Of a DNA stretch of 64,000 nt, positions 35,081 through 43,935 are shown one piece after another. The translations under genes were made by a program, and so were the position numbers. Position 1 is the first letter of the stretch. Each line of letters opens with the position of its first letter. A model generated the notes under the pieces. It was given only the letters and a program-made list of their open reading frames with translations, was not told the DNA's origin and searched no databases. The DNA is taken from positions 186,001-250,000 of the forward strand of contig CP054184.1 in assembly GCA_015709715.1 (NCBI GenBank), read 5' to 3'. Origin of the DNA: Nitrospira sp. (GTDB lineage: Bacteria; Nitrospirota; Nitrospiria; Nitrospirales; Nitrospiraceae).

Positions 35081-35109
35081 CCTCTCCCCCGGTCGTGGGA
35101 GAGGATGAG
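35071..35109 (-). terminator. Perfect hairpin over the xrtA start, possible terminator or translation gate
   Basis: Arms 35076-35088 and 35097-35109 pair perfectly over 13 bp with an 8-nt loop; on the minus strand the stem is followed by C then TTTT. It lies 56 bp after the PEP-CTERM stop codon and includes the purine-rich ribosome-binding site and ATG of xrtA. It could end the PEP-CTERM transcript, limit xrtA translation, or both. Confidence 0.7.
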
Positions 35110-35164
35110 AAAGGGCGAGTTGGAAGGACGGTACAGGCGCTGAAGCGGAAGAGATGACGTGAGC

Positions 35165-35872
35165 CTACGATTCCTTACGCGTAGCCAAGCCGCGCGACCC
35201 AAGCCCGACCAACGCAATCAACCCAGCACCAAACAACCACACGGCTGCCGGCAAAGGAACGAGGGACGTCAATGCACCCTGCACTCTATGCCCAACTCCA
35301 GTGAAAATCAGTCGCCATTGATTGGAAGCAAAGGAGGACAGGCTCGGAGGAGCTGTTGGAAGATGGTCGCTACTGAACACATTGCCGCTAGGATCGTTCA
35401 ATTCCAATTCAAATCCACTGGGGAGGCGTCCGTTTATTTCAGGGCCTGTCAGGCCAGTCACGGAGATGCGGTAAGAATCACCGAACGCTGGGTGATTGTT
35501 GATCACTTCTATCGAGCTGGATCCCGGCACAAACGTCGCCGTGTAGTTGCCAACCGTTACGGTCAGATTTTGAATGGGACTGTTACTTCCGTTGCCGACA
35601 AAATCCCCAAATATATTGCTCCCCGTGTTCTGATCGCTGGCCCCGGAGTTGAAAGTCATACTACCGGACATGGGAAGGGAGGAACTAAAACCGTTTGAGC
35701 CTGTTCCGCCTGGAGTGAAAACCCGTCCAAACACATCCCCAACCGATCCGCTGAAGTTGAACTGGATGTTGGCAGCATTGCTCTGAGATACGCCGAGAGC
35801 GAGCACCGCACACACGCCACTCACTGCGAGCCCGAAAGCTCTCACAACTTGTTTCGCTCTTATCGTGTTCAT
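35165..35872 (-). CDS. PEP-CTERM sorting-domain protein
   Basis: The 235-residue protein has a signal peptide (AFGLAVSGVCAVLALGVSQSNAA) and a C-terminal PEP-CTERM signal of the VPLPAAVWLFGAGL subtype, followed by a membrane helix (GLIALVGLGS) and a basic tail (RGLATRKES). This is the substrate signature of exosortase A, encoded just downstream. The body is Gly/Ser/Asn-rich with FNFSGSVGDVF and SLPMSGSMTFNSG, as in many surface-matrix PEP-CTERM proteins. ATG 35872 follows AAAGGAGA. It is the only PEP-CTERM gene seen in the window. Confidence 0.92.
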   Translation of the reverse strand: MNTIRAKQVVRAFGLAVSGVCAVLALGVSQSNAANIQFNFSGSVGDVFGRVFTPGGTGSNGFSSSLPMSGSMTFNSGASDQNTGSNIFGDFVGNGSNSPIQNLTVTVGNYTATFVPGSSSIEVINNHPAFGDSYRISVTGLTGPEINGRLPSGFELELNDPSGNVFSSDHLPTAPPSLSSFASNQWRLIFTGVGHRVQGALTSLVPLPAAVWLFGAGLIALVGLGSRGLATRKES

Positions 35873-36183
35873 TGCGTCTCCTTTACCGGGATAGCCAAAA
35901 CCCTGCGGGATTTATGCTCATCCTCTTTCTAAGACGTATGAGACGTCCATAAGCCTACTGGGTTGATCGAATATTTTTGGGAGAATACTTAAAAGTAAAA
36001 ACCAGCGCAAGAGTTTTTTTATTAAGAAATGGAATATTGATACGTATTTGTTGCAGATGAGGGAAATTGCCCTCTATTCGATGTTTCGCGACACGCAACA
36101 TGTTTCCAAATGAGACACAATTGCCCCCGAATAGCCCTGTCCATTCGGCCCTCCATGTCACAATAGGCTCCGCACCGTATTTT
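35873..36183. other. 311-bp AT-rich intergenic region upstream of the PEP-CTERM gene
   Basis: There is no convincing gene in this stretch, although a frame of 68 codons is open on the minus strand. It should hold the promoter of the PEP-CTERM gene. I looked for a sigma-54 type site; the nearest (TGG...TTGC on the minus strand near 36092-36106) has 9 rather than 10 bases between GG and GC. A T-rich tract (36015-36022) and small palindromes occur. Base composition is lower in GC than the cluster to its left. Confidence 0.4.
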
Positions 36184-37422
36184 TTATGACAAAGATTGCA
36201 GGAGCTGTTGATAACGTTTGGCTAGCTGGGATCGATCGTAATTCTCCAGGACATGCCTCCTGCCGTTTAAACCGTACGTCTGGCACAGGGCACGATTGGA
36301 CCAGAGTTCGAGCATACGTGCGGCTAGCTCTTCGTCGTTTTCGGGTTCAATACAGAAACCAGCCTTAGCAGCTTGAAGAATCTCCGCACTTTCCCCTTCA
36401 ACACCAAGGATGATGGGTTTCTCCATCGCCATGCTTTCGAACAACTTTGACGGGATCACTGTTTTGAAGAGTTCCGACTTCTTCAACAGGATCAGACTGA
36501 CATGGCAGAGCGCCCACAACCACGGCATTCGCTCCTTCGGCTGTTGTTCAAGCATGACAACATTCGTCAGCGCTAGTTGGTCTCGTAAACTCAGCAGACG
36601 CTCGCGTTCCGCTCCGTCGCCGGCGAGCAAGAAAACGATGTCCCGATACCGGCGGAGCCGTTCAGCGGCATGGAGAATTGTTTCCAACTGATGTGCCATT
36701 CCGTGGGTACCGAAATACGCCGCGATGAATTTGCCATTGAGTCCCAGTTCCTGAATGAGCGGGTTTTGTCCTGCAACAGGCTTATACAGACTGAGATCCG
36801 CCCCATTTTTAAGCACTGTGATTTTTGATGCGGCGATTCCTTTCCTCTCCATGTGTCGCTGAAACGCATTCGTCACAGGAACAATTCGATCGGCTTTTCG
36901 ATAGGCCAACAATTCCAACCATTCGAGCGCTCTGATGATGGTACGGTTTGAAATCGCCCCTACCGCAAGGATCGATTCCGGCCAGAGATCGCGGATCTCC
37001 AGCACCCAAGGTGCACGTTTCTGCCGACTCACCACATACCCTGCAAGACCATTGAAGAACTGTGGCGATGTTGAAATGACGACGTCCACCTTTGGGAGGA
37101 AGGGAGCAATCACTATGGACGCTGCCATGTAGGACAGATAATTCAGAGTCCGTTTAAGGAAACCTTCATTGGCTGTCACGTACGTCCACACTCGCCACAC
37201 ATCAATGCCATCGCGCTCCTCACGTTCCCACAGCCCGTTGCGGTACCCGTCATAAACTTTTCCTCTCGGGTGATTAGGCGCGCAGGTGACGACCGTCACC
37301 CGGTGACCGTTCCGTACCCACTCCCTGCAATGTTCATAGGTACGAGACGCCGGAGCATTTACTTCGGGTGGAAAATAGTGAGACAAAAAGAGAATATGCA
37401 ATGGTTTATCCATGGCAAGCAT
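36184..37422 (-). CDS. Glycosyltransferase family 4 (WbuB-like)
   Basis: The 412-residue two-domain GT-B enzyme reads ILFLSHYFPPEVNAPASRTYEHC at the N-terminus (sugar-acceptor domain) and has the nucleotide-sugar domain with AAYFGTHGMAHQLETIL, LLAGDGAERERL and the late SKLFESMAMEKPIILGVEGE EX7E-type segment. It transfers a sugar to a growing lipid-linked glycan in the cytoplasm. ATG 37422 follows AGGTG; ATG 37413 is also possible. It is the first variable-region gene next to the conserved XrtA core. Confidence 0.88.
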   Translation of the reverse strand: MLAMDKPLHILFLSHYFPPEVNAPASRTYEHCREWVRNGHRVTVVTCAPNHPRGKVYDGYRNGLWEREERDGIDVWRVWTYVTANEGFLKRTLNYLSYMAASIVIAPFLPKVDVVISTSPQFFNGLAGYVVSRQKRAPWVLEIRDLWPESILAVGAISNRTIIRALEWLELLAYRKADRIVPVTNAFQRHMERKGIAASKITVLKNGADLSLYKPVAGQNPLIQELGLNGKFIAAYFGTHGMAHQLETILHAAERLRRYRDIVFLLAGDGAERERLLSLRDQLALTNVVMLEQQPKERMPWLWALCHVSLILLKKSELFKTVIPSKLFESMAMEKPIILGVEGESAEILQAAKAGFCIEPENDEELAARMLELWSNRALCQTYGLNGRRHVLENYDRSQLAKRYQQLLQSLS

Positions 37423-37455
37423 GAACACCTAAAACGAGAGTAGGTTATCGGTAAT

Positions 37456-39132
37456 TCACTGAGGTGTGACCGTCTTTAGCATTCGATAGGTCAATGTGAC
37501 CGGTACGCGGCCGCGATAAGCCATGACAATGATGCTGTTTTCGATTTCTTTACCGAATTCTGGGAAGTAGAAACCAGATTGAATAGAGACGGTTGCGTTG
37601 GCTGGCGGCTCGACCATCATATGTACCCTTCCCGTTCGATCTCTCACCTCCACACCCCCTGCCACAATATGGGGCTCGTACTCGGGGTGGAGGTGCAGAT
37701 AGCTCTCGAGGCTGTGCTCTCCCTTCCCCGAAAGAGTGTCTCGAACTGTCCACATCCCCGGAGAAGCATACTCGATCATCCGCTCGTGAGTAACACGACC
37801 CGGCAGTCGATGGTACCCATCGTGTGCACCCAGAAAAAGGGCGTGTCCTGGCCGATCAGATGTCAGGCTGGCATATAGCGGATAGGCGCGGCGTGCCACG
37901 CGAAACACTCCCCATACCTCGGACTGGTCTTGGCCATCCACACAGACCGTGTTATGGGCCCGCGTACTTCTGGCATAGGCGCGCCGCGAGCCAGGTTCGT
38001 AGTCGTAAACTCCCGTATCCACGACGACACGCCGGCCATCCAGGGCCAATTCAAAACTCAGCGTATCGGCATGGGCATGGCCCGGCTGATAGTCTGGCCC
38101 CACGGGTCCGCAGTCGATCACTATGATGTCTGTGTCGTGCCGAATCACGTAGTAGCCACATGGCTCCTTACACACAATGTGAGGTTGATTGTCGGGGCCA
38201 CTGCGCACATAGCCCAGGATGGCGGTTGCGTATGTGAGAATGTCCCGAGTGGAGGGGGCAATACCTGCTGCCGCGTCATTAAATAGAGGGATCTCCCCGT
38301 CGGACAGGCAGATGTCCTCCAAGAATTGAACACCTTTGATGGCCGCTTTCCTGAGAGAGGATGCCTCGGCGAGTGGCATCGAATGACTCCCCAGCTGCAG
38401 AATATTCAGCATATCAAGGCAATCTACTACCCAGATCGCGTGGTACATGGGGCTACGTTCAAAGTGTCCGCCATCTTGCAGTATCTGCTCCGACAACTCC
38501 TCGCGAATCATGCCACGCCCCTTTGCAAGCCACCGCTCTGCATCATTTCCTTCGAAGTACAGCCCCGCAATACACAGCGCAACGCCATTCTTGAAGAGAT
38601 GGTTCGCCATCAAGTGATACTCCAGATTGCGCTCCAACCAGAACACCTGATGGTAGAGGCTTCGCTTCCACTCATCGGGGGGATCGTGGCGTGATTGGCG
38701 AAAATATTTGATCCAGTTCACGATTCTCAGAGACAGCGTGTAGGGTTCCCAAGCATCCCCCGCGCCGGGTGGATTATGGGTAATCCAGCTAGAAATAAGT
38801 TGTTCTTTGTTGGCGGACGAGCGTTTTTCCTGGAACAGGTAATCAAAGTAATGGAGGTTGTAGCGCCACAGTTTAGGCATGTCCGAACTGGCCCAATCTA
38901 TCGACCCGGGCACAAATCGTTTGGATCTGTTGAGAAAGGAAAATACCCACTCATCCGGCACTGGCGAACGGTCCACAATGAATGCATGCGTACAGTCGAC
39001 TGATCGAATGGCCACGGTGCCTTCGAACGACATGGCTACTGACTGGGGGAAAAGCCTGTTTCGAATTAAGGCATAAATTTGGCGAGCACGCAGATACCGT
39101 ACCGTGTTGAAATAGAGCCCGATCCTCTTCAT
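37456..39132 (-). CDS. Heparinase II/III-family (alginate-lyase-like) polysaccharide lyase
   Basis: The 558-residue protein has an alpha/alpha toroid N-terminal domain (WRYNLHYFDYLFQ, GAGDAWEPYTLSLRIVNWIKY, EYHLMANHLFKNGVAL) and the heparinase II/III C-terminal domain with GHAHADTLSFELALDGRRVVVDTGVYDY and RAHNTVCVDGQDQSE. Family members cut uronic-acid or amino-sugar polysaccharides. In this cluster it may trim or release the polymer made here. No signal peptide is seen, although export may be indirect. ATG 39132 is chosen because the conserved sequence starts there; a TTG at 39186 is in frame. Confidence 0.85.
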   Translation of the reverse strand: MKRIGLYFNTVRYLRARQIYALIRNRLFPQSVAMSFEGTVAIRSVDCTHAFIVDRSPVPDEWVFSFLNRSKRFVPGSIDWASSDMPKLWRYNLHYFDYLFQEKRSSANKEQLISSWITHNPPGAGDAWEPYTLSLRIVNWIKYFRQSRHDPPDEWKRSLYHQVFWLERNLEYHLMANHLFKNGVALCIAGLYFEGNDAERWLAKGRGMIREELSEQILQDGGHFERSPMYHAIWVVDCLDMLNILQLGSHSMPLAEASSLRKAAIKGVQFLEDICLSDGEIPLFNDAAAGIAPSTRDILTYATAILGYVRSGPDNQPHIVCKEPCGYYVIRHDTDIIVIDCGPVGPDYQPGHAHADTLSFELALDGRRVVVDTGVYDYEPGSRRAYARSTRAHNTVCVDGQDQSEVWGVFRVARRAYPLYASLTSDRPGHALFLGAHDGYHRLPGRVTHERMIEYASPGMWTVRDTLSGKGEHSLESYLHLHPEYEPHIVAGGVEVRDRTGRVHMMVEPPANATVSIQSGFYFPEFGKEIENSIIVMAYRGRVPVTLTYRMLKTVTPQ

Positions 39133-39194
39133 GCGATAGATCCACTCCGATTGCGTGGAGGCGCTGGCTTTCGCGGGATTACCCAAGGTAGGTG

Positions 39195-40574
39195 CTAACG
39201 TACCGCACTGATTACGAAACGGAGTTTGCCTGACGGACTCTTCTCAAGCGCGTGCACATAGTCCAGCCGGAGCGCAATGTCGCTCCCCAGGCGTTTACGG
39301 GCTTCCTCCAGCAACCTCTGTTCGGACTGATCGGTGTAATTGCCGCCTCGTACGATTCGAATCACCAGCGACTGCCGGTCTGGCTGATAAATCTGTGCCT
39401 CCCTGATTTCCGTGAGGTCTTTAAAAATATGATCCAACCTCCCAAGGCGGACTCCGTTCGGAAGCAGCACATAATCTTCTTGACGACCATCAATAGAGTC
39501 AATAACCCTTCCCCTCATTTCACAGATCGGCGCGCCACGGCCTCCTATTTCTACGACATCTCCCGTGTCGTAGCGAAACAGCGGAAAGGCCGGATTGCTC
39601 CAATTCGTGCCGATCACCCGAAAGTGCGTCTCATTCTGATCGAGAGGCACAAACTCGACCAGAGAAAAGTCCTCATCGACGTGTAAGTGGCCGGAACGGC
39701 ATTCGGATATGTTGGCGACCGATTCTGCCTGGCCATAGTGTTGGCGAACGCGACACCCGAAAGCCATTTCGATCATATGTTTTTGTTGAGGAAGAAGGTT
39801 TTCAGCCCCGATGGTAATGATGCGTGGAGGTGTTCGTAGCGGGCGGCCGCGTTCAAGAACGTATCCTGCTACCAATGCGAGAACCGATGGGTACCCGTGT
39901 AACCATGGAGCCGCATATCGCTCGAGCGCATCGAGGTAGGCTTCTGCAGTCGATCCGGAAAGGTGGTAAGCACTGAACAGGATCTGCCGTCCTGGTTGAT
40001 TCACTCGCCAAAATGGCGGAGAGGTCTGCCGAAGGGGAACGACAGAGCGGCCACCAAAGTACCCACACCACGTTTCCGGTTTGATGCCGTGAACCCCACG
40101 ATAGCGCCACCAGACGGCCCACCGCTCCTTCTCCGCATCATACGTTTCCCAAAAATGAAGGCCAGCACCGGTTGTGCCACTCGTGTGGCAGGATAAGAGG
40201 CCATTCAGATCAAATTGTCGATTCAGAATGTTCGAGGCGTTATCCTGCACATCACTTTTGGTAAGAATTGGGAGCTTCCCAATCTCATTCAGAGGATCGC
40301 TGCTGGTGCAGTCAACCTCATACGCCTTGAACTGGTGTTGCCAGAAGGGGGTTTGCAAAGCTGCCGTAAAGTGTGAACGGAGGCGACAACGTCTGATTTC
40401 TTGAATACGGTCTGCAGCTACCGATGCGCGCTCCACCAACTCACGATTCAACTCTCGATAGCCTGCACCATATCGTCGCCTGGCCAGTCGCCACCCCTCG
40501 ATGGAGCATGCCAAGTTTTGCAGCCCAATAGGCAAGCAACTGTATAGGCGTTCGCGGTTCATGTGCGTGATCAT
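39195..40574 (-). CDS. Phenylacetate-CoA-ligase-like adenylate-forming protein (CapK/PaaK type)
   Basis: The 459-residue protein has the adenylation core motif SCHTSGTTGAGLHFWET (about residue 130), IITIGAENLLPQQ, HYGQAESVANISEC and the C-terminal KSPSGKLRFV, as in PaaK/CapK proteins of capsule loci. These may activate an acyl group for decoration of the polysaccharide; the substrate is unknown. Its ATG overlaps the stop of the methyltransferase gene (ATGA at 40571-40574), so the two are likely translated together. Confidence 0.85.
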   Translation of the reverse strand: MITHMNRERLYSCLPIGLQNLACSIEGWRLARRRYGAGYRELNRELVERASVAADRIQEIRRCRLRSHFTAALQTPFWQHQFKAYEVDCTSSDPLNEIGKLPILTKSDVQDNASNILNRQFDLNGLLSCHTSGTTGAGLHFWETYDAEKERWAVWWRYRGVHGIKPETWCGYFGGRSVVPLRQTSPPFWRVNQPGRQILFSAYHLSGSTAEAYLDALERYAAPWLHGYPSVLALVAGYVLERGRPLRTPPRIITIGAENLLPQQKHMIEMAFGCRVRQHYGQAESVANISECRSGHLHVDEDFSLVEFVPLDQNETHFRVIGTNWSNPAFPLFRYDTGDVVEIGGRGAPICEMRGRVIDSIDGRQEDYVLLPNGVRLGRLDHIFKDLTEIREAQIYQPDRQSLVIRIVRGGNYTDQSEQRLLEEARKRLGSDIALRLDYVHALEKSPSGKLRFVISAVR

Positions 40575-41407
40575 TTACCGACCAAGGCACAGAGCCAGAC
40601 ACTGTCCTGACTCACGGGATTGACGAACGTGAAATCCCGATGATCATATCGAAGCCCACCCCCACACCATCTGCGAAGGGGCTCGAGCCGTAGCGTTTTC
40701 CAAATCCGGCGCACTGAGTTCTGCCAGTACCATTCACCCAAAAGACGATAATCGGCGATGTTGCGCAAGACTATCCCCTGCTGCATTGCAAAGTGTTGTG
40801 CATTGGAGAAACGTTGCCCCCAGATCTCAACTTTGGAAAACTTCGCCTGCAGCATGTCGTGGAACTCACTCAACGTGTATTCTTTTATGTGTGTGTGATT
40901 TACCGGAGAAGGCTCATAATCCAACGAGAACACCGGACGGTTTGGAGTGGATATGAACGCGATTCCGGCGCCATCGAGATGACGATGAACCGTATCCAGC
41001 AACGCCTCGGGGTGGGGTACATGCTCGATAACCTCGCAACACAGGATCACATCCCACGCCGCTGTTCCGCAGTCTAGAAGCGGGCTTGAAATGTCTCCTT
41101 CAAGAAAGTGTCCAAAGGGATACGTTCTGCGTGCAAACTCGACTGCAGTTGTAGAGATATCCACTCCCAAAACCCGACTGGCGTTTAACTTGCTCATTAG
41201 ATAGGCAGTATTAAATCCCGCGCCACATCCCAGATCTAGAATTCCCTTTCCGGCTATCACGGTCTTACCCGCCAGGAATTTAATTCTGGCGATCTGCTCT
41301 TGGACCATCATGGCAGGATCATCATCTAAGTCTTGATCTGGCTTCTTCGGAAGCGCCCGTCCCATTCCCAGTCGCTGATCGTAGCCGGTTCGCTTCATTG
41401 TCTCCAT
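40571..41407 (-). CDS. Class I SAM-dependent methyltransferase
   Basis: The 278-residue cytoplasmic enzyme has the Rossmann SAM-binding motif ILDLGCGAGFNTAYL (about residues 55-70), an acidic strand end (VLGVDIS), and motif DVILCCEVIEHVPHPEALLD. It resembles UbiG/class-I methyltransferases of glycan clusters, which methylate sugars or lipid carriers. Its stop overlaps the PaaK-like gene start. Base composition is lower in GC than the XrtA core. The acceptor is unknown. Confidence 0.85.
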   Translation of the reverse strand: METMKRTGYDQRLGMGRALPKKPDQDLDDDPAMMVQEQIARIKFLAGKTVIAGKGILDLGCGAGFNTAYLMSKLNASRVLGVDISTTAVEFARRTYPFGHFLEGDISSPLLDCGTAAWDVILCCEVIEHVPHPEALLDTVHRHLDGAGIAFISTPNRPVFSLDYEPSPVNHTHIKEYTLSEFHDMLQAKFSKVEIWGQRFSNAQHFAMQQGIVLRNIADYRLLGEWYWQNSVRRIWKTLRLEPLRRWCGGGLRYDHRDFTFVNPVSQDSVWLCALVGK

Positions 41408-41415
41408 ACAGCCCC

Positions 41416-42612
41416 CTAGGAAAACTCCACGCGGGTAGGTGCTTCCTGTAGAAAGGAGAGGTCCGCTTCTCCTCTAAATCGAAATACCTGCCAAATACAT
41501 TTGCGATACATCTCGTAACGTTCCACCGCCGATGGAATTTGAGCAAGAACCGCTCTGCCTTTGTTGACAAGGTTGTTCCGCAAAGCAGGATCTATGCACA
41601 GTTTTGCAATCTCAGCGGCAGCGGACCTGGGGTTCATAGGTTCAAAATACAAGGCCGCCTGTTGACAAATCGAACGAGCGAAATCGAGATCAACGGTCAC
41701 AATGGGGAGACCCATCGCCATGGCCTCAGGATAGTTCGCTGAAAAGGTTTCAAGTACGGAGGGGAGAAACAAGAGGTGGCAAGACTTATAGAGACCAGGT
41801 CCGTCATTGACAGGCACGTATCCCACATTAATCAGGTGATGTGCCACGCCTAGCTTCTGCGCATGGTGCAGTATTCTCTGGGTAGCCTCAATATCTGCCG
41901 GCAGAGTGAGAACGAATTCAAATTCGCGGCCAGGCATACAAGCTTCGAGTGCCTTTGCCACAGCCGGAATAATCTCTAAGTTTTTATGCCTGTAATAGGC
42001 GGCCATACACAGGATCCGGAGTTTGCATTTTGGGTCGGTATGCTGGGGGGAGGATGAGGCCTGCAAATAATGCTCGCCGCAATTGTTGGGAACTATTCCA
42101 ATCCGGCGTTCCGCTATGCATAACCGGCGAGCCAATCCCTTCTTGGCAATCATTGCTTCTGTCACCCACGCATCAGCCTTACGATACATGTAGGCCTTAT
42201 AGGCAACGAGGCAGATTGATCGGCTTATATCCTTGAGGCCTCGCATAGTCTTCCATGCCCAATAACCCCCGTGCGTGACCCAGCCATCAGCTACGCCGCA
42301 TAGATGCGGCTTCGAGAAGGCAACATAGGCAGGACCAAAGAATGTGAATACGACATCTGGATTAACTTCTTCCTCCAGGCGTTTCATAGCATCACGACTT
42401 TGAGAGCTCCTAGCAGGGGAGACCTCGACAATCGAAACTTTCGATAACCCCCTTGCCAGATCAAAACCATGTAGCTCATCGAACACACGCCTGGAAAGGA
42501 CAAAATGCCATTTGATATCGTCCTTTTGTTCCAGCACTGTTCTAATAAAAGACACTGCAGCTTGGACACCGCCGCCCTTGAAAAGAGTGGAACAATTAAG
42601 AAATACGAGCAT
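41416..42612 (-). CDS. Glycosyltransferase family 4
   Basis: The 398-residue GT-B enzyme has an N-terminal acceptor domain (MLVFLNCSTLFKGGGVQAAVSF) and a donor domain with RIGIVPNNCGEHYL, LRILCMAAYYRHKNLEIIPAV and FLPSVLETFSANYPEAMAMGLPIV, which is the GT4 E-x7-E site. It adds a sugar to the lipid-linked repeat unit. ATG 42612 has no clear ribosome-binding site. It is part of the AT-richer island. Confidence 0.85.
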   Translation of the reverse strand: MLVFLNCSTLFKGGGVQAAVSFIRTVLEQKDDIKWHFVLSRRVFDELHGFDLARGLSKVSIVEVSPARSSQSRDAMKRLEEEVNPDVVFTFFGPAYVAFSKPHLCGVADGWVTHGGYWAWKTMRGLKDISRSICLVAYKAYMYRKADAWVTEAMIAKKGLARRLCIAERRIGIVPNNCGEHYLQASSSPQHTDPKCKLRILCMAAYYRHKNLEIIPAVAKALEACMPGREFEFVLTLPADIEATQRILHHAQKLGVAHHLINVGYVPVNDGPGLYKSCHLLFLPSVLETFSANYPEAMAMGLPIVTVDLDFARSICQQAALYFEPMNPRSAAAEIAKLCIDPALRNNLVNKGRAVLAQIPSAVERYEMYRKCIWQVFRFRGEADLSFLQEAPTRVEFS

Positions 42613-42687
42613 GGGTTAACGCTTAACTATTAAGCGTAAAATGTGTTTGTCTAAATTCGGCCGGGCACAGAATGCACAGAAAGGTTT

Positions 42688-43926
42688 CTAACTACTTACC
42701 GTTGGTTCCTGACATTGCTGCCGAGCCAGAGAATACATCGCTTCCAGCTTTGGAAGGCGATCCTGCCAGGAGTAAAACTTTCGAGCCAATGAATGGGCGT
42801 TCCTTTGAATAGCAGAGCGCATCGTGCCATTCTGCACTACATCGACAAGACAACACCCCATCGCATCATAGTCACTGGCTGCCAAAAAGTGCACCTTATC
42901 TTGTGCCTCCGGAATTCCTGCAAATGAGCTTTTGAAGCCCACTGCCACCAAACCAGCAGCCATCGCTTCGATTGCCTTGTTCAGAATCCCACACGACTTT
43001 AGAATCGGAATGACAGCTATTCCGCACTCTGCATATACCTCACCGAGGTCGCTCACATATCCCCTCAGTACAAGCCCCCCATCGGAATCAGCCAATTGTT
43101 TTACTACCTGTCCTTCTCTTCCTATTGCCCCTACTATATGCAATTTGGCCTGGGGAAGACGGGTTTTTACTATCGGCCAACTTTTTTTCAAGAACTGCAA
43201 AAGGCAATGCAGGTTATCTCCAGCCAGCTTTCCTAAAAACAGCATATTAACCTGTCCTAGGGTTGCGCCTGCGATTCCAAAGAGAGCTGGGTTAACACCG
43301 TTAGAAATAACGGTTGCACGAATATTAGTATTCAGTCGCATTAAGTATTGCTTGTCCGATTCACTCACGACGTGGGTAATGCCGAATTTGGGATAGGTTA
43401 TTCGTTCGTAGTTTCTAACCCGGTAAAACTCGTACATCCTATAAACTCGCTCCGCCCCTCTGTACTTTGAAGACCTTAGCCCATCTTCGAGTGCAAGTGT
43501 CCAGCTGTCGTTAATTGATGCGACTGTCCCAATTGTTGGTGGCACTAAATCTATGTACTGAGTCATAGGGATCAAATCGAAATGTATGACATCTGGATTG
43601 AACTCCTTGATGAAATGACTAAGTCGCAGCCGAAACTGGTCCGAGTAGTACCGCTCAATGAACACAAGCTTGTTCTTGAGGGCTGCCATTACTAACAGCT
43701 CATGCCTTTTGCGGTACCTGAGCGGCACCCACCAGGCAAGGTCTTTCCCGCAAAACCGAGCAGCCTGCGAGAAATGCCTTTCGGCATGTACGAGATCATC
43801 TGTAAGTACCGCCAGCCCAAGTTGATGGCCAGCCTCATGCATTAACCGCATAAAGTTGTGAGAAACGATCCGGACGCCATTGTTTGGAGGGTATGGCACA
43901 TCATTTGTAACGAACAGTATCTTCAT
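42688..43926 (-). CDS. Glycosyltransferase family 4
   Basis: This 412-residue GT-B enzyme begins MKILFVTNDVPYPPNNGVRI and has donor-site segments VISNGVNPALFG, NMLFLGKLAGDNLHCLLQFL, KLHIVGAIGREGQVVKQL and IPILKSCGILNKAIEAMAAGL; the usual first Glu of E-x7-E is replaced by Gly here (SCGILNKAIEAM). The N-terminus resembles sugar transferases tied to PEP-CTERM/EpsH systems. It follows the polymerase gene by 9 bp and is AT-rich compared with the flanks. Confidence 0.83.
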   Translation of the reverse strand: MKILFVTNDVPYPPNNGVRIVSHNFMRLMHEAGHQLGLAVLTDDLVHAERHFSQAARFCGKDLAWWVPLRYRKRHELLVMAALKNKLVFIERYYSDQFRLRLSHFIKEFNPDVIHFDLIPMTQYIDLVPPTIGTVASINDSWTLALEDGLRSSKYRGAERVYRMYEFYRVRNYERITYPKFGITHVVSESDKQYLMRLNTNIRATVISNGVNPALFGIAGATLGQVNMLFLGKLAGDNLHCLLQFLKKSWPIVKTRLPQAKLHIVGAIGREGQVVKQLADSDGGLVLRGYVSDLGEVYAECGIAVIPILKSCGILNKAIEAMAAGLVAVGFKSSFAGIPEAQDKVHFLAASDYDAMGCCLVDVVQNGTMRSAIQRNAHSLARKFYSWQDRLPKLEAMYSLARQQCQEPTVSS

Positions 43927-43935
43927 CAGAAGAAT

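Noticed and set aside
36015-36022. T tract as a plus-strand terminator in the intergenic region before the PEP-CTERM gene
   Set aside because: No stable hairpin precedes the T tract and no plus-strand gene ends there.
36085-36110. Sigma-54 promoter upstream of the PEP-CTERM gene
   Set aside because: The nearest match on the minus strand has TGG and TTGC but 9 rather than 10 bases between GG and GC, and the -24 element lacks the CAC.
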